Source of the DNA: RYN-122 sp963761655
GTDB taxonomy: Bacteria; Actinomycetota; Actinomycetes; Mycobacteriales; SCTD01
Direction: 5' to 3'
NCBI GenBank assembly: GCA_963761655.1
Contig: CAVXHI010000002.1
Location: 744,001 to 808,000, forward strand
Length of the DNA: 64,000 nt
Shown here one piece after another: positions 62,602 through 64,000 of the stretch. The translations under genes were made by a program, and so were the position numbers. Each line of letters begins with the position of its first letter. Within the stretch, counting starts at the first letter, position 1. Below the pieces are notes generated by a model. The model saw only the letters and a program-made list of their open reading frames with translations, searched no databases and was not told the origin of the DNA.

Positions 62602-63480
62602 TCAGGCCTGTTCCGCCCTGCCGCGCCAGCCGACCACCGGCAGGTCGAACTTGCGGACGAGGGTGTCGGTGAACGGCTCCGTGTGCGTGCGGGCCAGCAG
62701 CACGGGGGCGGAGCCCTTCCGCACCTCGACCCGGCTGCCGTGCGGCAGCGGCAGGGTGCGCCGCCCGTCGCAGGCCAGCACCGCCTCCGCGCCGGTCGAC
62801 AGCACCTCGAGCGCGACCACCGACGTCGGGCCGACCACCACCGGCCGGGCGAACAGGGCGTGCGCGCTGATCGGCACGACGAGCAGGGCGTCCAGCGTGG
62901 GCCAGACGACCGGGCCACCGGCGGAGAAGGCGTAGGCGGTCGACCCGGTCGGGGTCGCGCAGACCACCCCGTCGCAGCCCCAGCGCGACAGCGGCCGGCC
63001 GTCGACCTCGACCACCAGCTCGAGCATCCGCTCGCGCGCGGCCTTCTCGACCGACGCCTCGTTCAGCGCCCACCCGGTGCCGACGACGGCGCCGTCGAGG
63101 GTGACCGTCACGTCGAGCGTCGTCCGCTCCTCGACGTCGTAGTCGCGGGCCAGCACCCGCTCCACCGTGACGTCGAGGTCCTGCGACTCGGCGGCCGCCA
63201 GGAAGCCGACGTGACCGAGGTTCACGCCCAGCAGGGGGACGCCGCAGTCTCGCGCGGTCTCTGCGGCCCGCAGGATCGACCCGTCACCACCCAGGACCAG
63301 CACCAGCTCGACGCCCTCGGCCGACCCGCCCACGACGACGCCGGTCAGTCCGATGTCACGGGCCTCCTCGGCCGACACCCGCACCTCGACGCCGGCCTCC
63401 TGCAGGCGACGGACCACGCGCCGCGCCGCGTCGGCGATCGGGGGGCGGCCCGTGTGGGCGAGCAGCAGGACGGAGCGCAC
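62602..63480 (-). CDS. nadK: NAD kinase
   Basis: NadK phosphorylates NAD to NADP. The 292-residue protein has the start RSVLLLAHTGRPPIADAARR, the catalytic LVLGGDGSILRAAE (about residue 80), VNLGHVGFLAAAE, and the NAD-binding GCDGVVCATPTGSTAYAFSA and GGPVVWPTLDALLVVPIS. The GTG at 63480 lies 11 bases after the tlyA stop, so they form one operon, in the same order as Rv1694 and Rv1695. The longer frame upstream is antisense of tlyA. Confidence 0.95.
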   Translation of the reverse strand: MRSVLLLAHTGRPPIADAARRVVRRLQEAGVEVRVSAEEARDIGLTGVVVGGSAEGVELVLVLGGDGSILRAAETARDCGVPLLGVNLGHVGFLAAAESQDLDVTVERVLARDYDVEERTTLDVTVTLDGAVVGTGWALNEASVEKAARERMLELVVEVDGRPLSRWGCDGVVCATPTGSTAYAFSAGGPVVWPTLDALLVVPISAHALFARPVVVGPTSVVALEVLSTGAEAVLACDGRRTLPLPHGSRVEVRKGSAPVLLARTHTEPFTDTLVRKFDLPVVGWRGRAEQA

Positions 63481-63491
63481 GCGCCAGCCTG

Positions 63492-64000
63492 TCAGACGGG
63501 GCCCTCCTCGACCGCGCGCAGCAGGTCGGCGTCCTGCAGGGGCGGCGCGCCCTGCTGCAGCCACAGGAAGAACTCCACGTTGCCGCTCGGACCCGGCAGC
63601 GGGCTCGCCACCACGCCGCGGACGCCCAGCCCCAGCGTCTCGGCCTGCCGCGCCACCCCCCGGACGGCGTCGGCACGCAGCTCGGGGTCCCGGACGACGC
63701 CGCCCGCCGGCAGCCGCTCCTTGCCCACCTCGAACTGCGGCTTCACCATCGGCAGCAGGTCCGCGCCGGGGACGCACACCGAGTGCAGGGCCGGCAGCAC
63801 CAGCCCGAGCGGGATGAAGGACAGGTCCGCCACGACGAGCTCGACCGGGTCGCCGACCTGCTCGAGCGTCAACGACCGGACGTTCGTGCGGTCGACGACG
63901 GTCACCCGCGGGTCGCTCTGCAGCGCCCACACCAGCTGCCCGTACCCGACGTCGACCGCGACCACGTGGTGCGCTCCGCGCCGCAGCAGGACGTCGGTGA
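63492..64000 (-). CDS. tlyA: TlyA-type 2'-O-methyltransferase/hemolysin family protein; partial
   Basis: This is the C-terminal 169 residues of TlyA, cut by the window edge. Visible parts are VVAVDVGYGQLVWALQSDPR (SAM-binding loop), VVADLSFIPLGLVLPAL and LLPMVKPQFEVGKERLPAGG, then PLPGPSGNVEFFLWLQQG, characteristic of the FtsJ-like fold of TlyA. In mycobacteria it 2'-O-methylates 16S and 23S rRNA and sets capreomycin sensitivity. The S4 domain and start lie outside the window. Confidence 0.92.
   Translation of the reverse strand, partial: TDVLLRRGAHHVVAVDVGYGQLVWALQSDPRVTVVDRTNVRSLTLEQVGDPVELVVADLSFIPLGLVLPALHSVCVPGADLLPMVKPQFEVGKERLPAGGVVRDPELRADAVRGVARQAETLGLGVRGVVASPLPGPSGNVEFFLWLQQGAPPLQDADLLRAVEEGPV

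Overview
The window is very GC-rich DNA with GTG starts almost as common as ATG, extensive 4-base stop/start overlaps, and actinobacterial marker genes: rbpA, separate lnt and ppm1, garA, the resR/ftsR regulators, mctB, steA, F420-dependent and DUF881/Sbp genes. Gene order from garA to pgsA, and from der to tlyA, follows the Mycobacterium tuberculosis Rv1822-Rv1832 and Rv1694-Rv1713 neighbourhoods. The source is therefore an actinobacterium outside the mycobacteria, perhaps near the Kineosporiales; I cannot fix the genus. The region is mostly ordinary chromosome rather than a mobile island: I see no transposase, phage gene or CRISPR array.

Layout. 1-3257: lysine catabolism (lat with the start of an aldehyde dehydrogenase) and a divergent amidohydrolase. 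3258-6334: a long leader, then lnt-ppm1-fxsA for lipoprotein and mannosyl-lipid work. 6386-8695: rbpA behind a near-perfect sigma-R-type promoter, a small membrane protein, and a secreted NlpC/P60 peptidase. 8705-12395: class II aldolase, FGGY kinase, hydroxyacid dehydrogenase and a nucleoside phosphorylase, possibly a sugar-salvage set. 12399-17372: mscL, small and unknown proteins, a HAD phosphatase, a pabB-type synthase. 17373-25851: gcvP behind a tandem glycine riboswitch, then resR, a bifunctional nuclease, ftsR, garA, gcvH, and the DUF881-Sbp-DUF881 trio. 25880-29685: GDP-mannose pyrophosphorylase fusion, a CDP-alcohol phosphotransferase and three small genes. 29845-44752: tRNA-Pro(GGG) and a long run on the minus strand: der, plsC, cmk, tyrA, aroH, rluB, scpB, scpA, an M50-like protein, parA, xerD, ald, a Nudix hydrolase, an LLM oxidoreductase and pyrG. 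44811-51025: envelope cluster (phosphatase-like membrane protein, glycosyltransferase, murJ, a WecA/MraY-like transferase, mctB). 51089-59564: an accessory transport cassette sitting between mctB and steA, which are neighbours in M. tuberculosis. 59568-64000: steA, recN, nadK and the end of tlyA.

The most unusual part is the 51089-59564 cassette. It encodes LivH, LivM and LivG fused into one protein, a solute-binding protein, a proline-rich secreted protein, and an MFS permease fused to a LivF-type ABC ATPase, with a divergent nucleoside hydrolase. It looks like a rearranged branched-chain/nucleoside ABC importer with an MFS module attached.

Ten single-base frameshifts (nine insertions, one deletion) interrupt seven conserved genes: the aldehyde dehydrogenase, mscL, the manC fusion, ald (three), a membrane protein, a glycosyltransferase (two) and recN. 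Because these include genes normally kept intact, assembly error is the likeliest cause; they are annotated as whole genes with the shift noted. Many transcripts appear leaderless: a TANNNT box lies 6 to 8 bases before the start codon at ten places.
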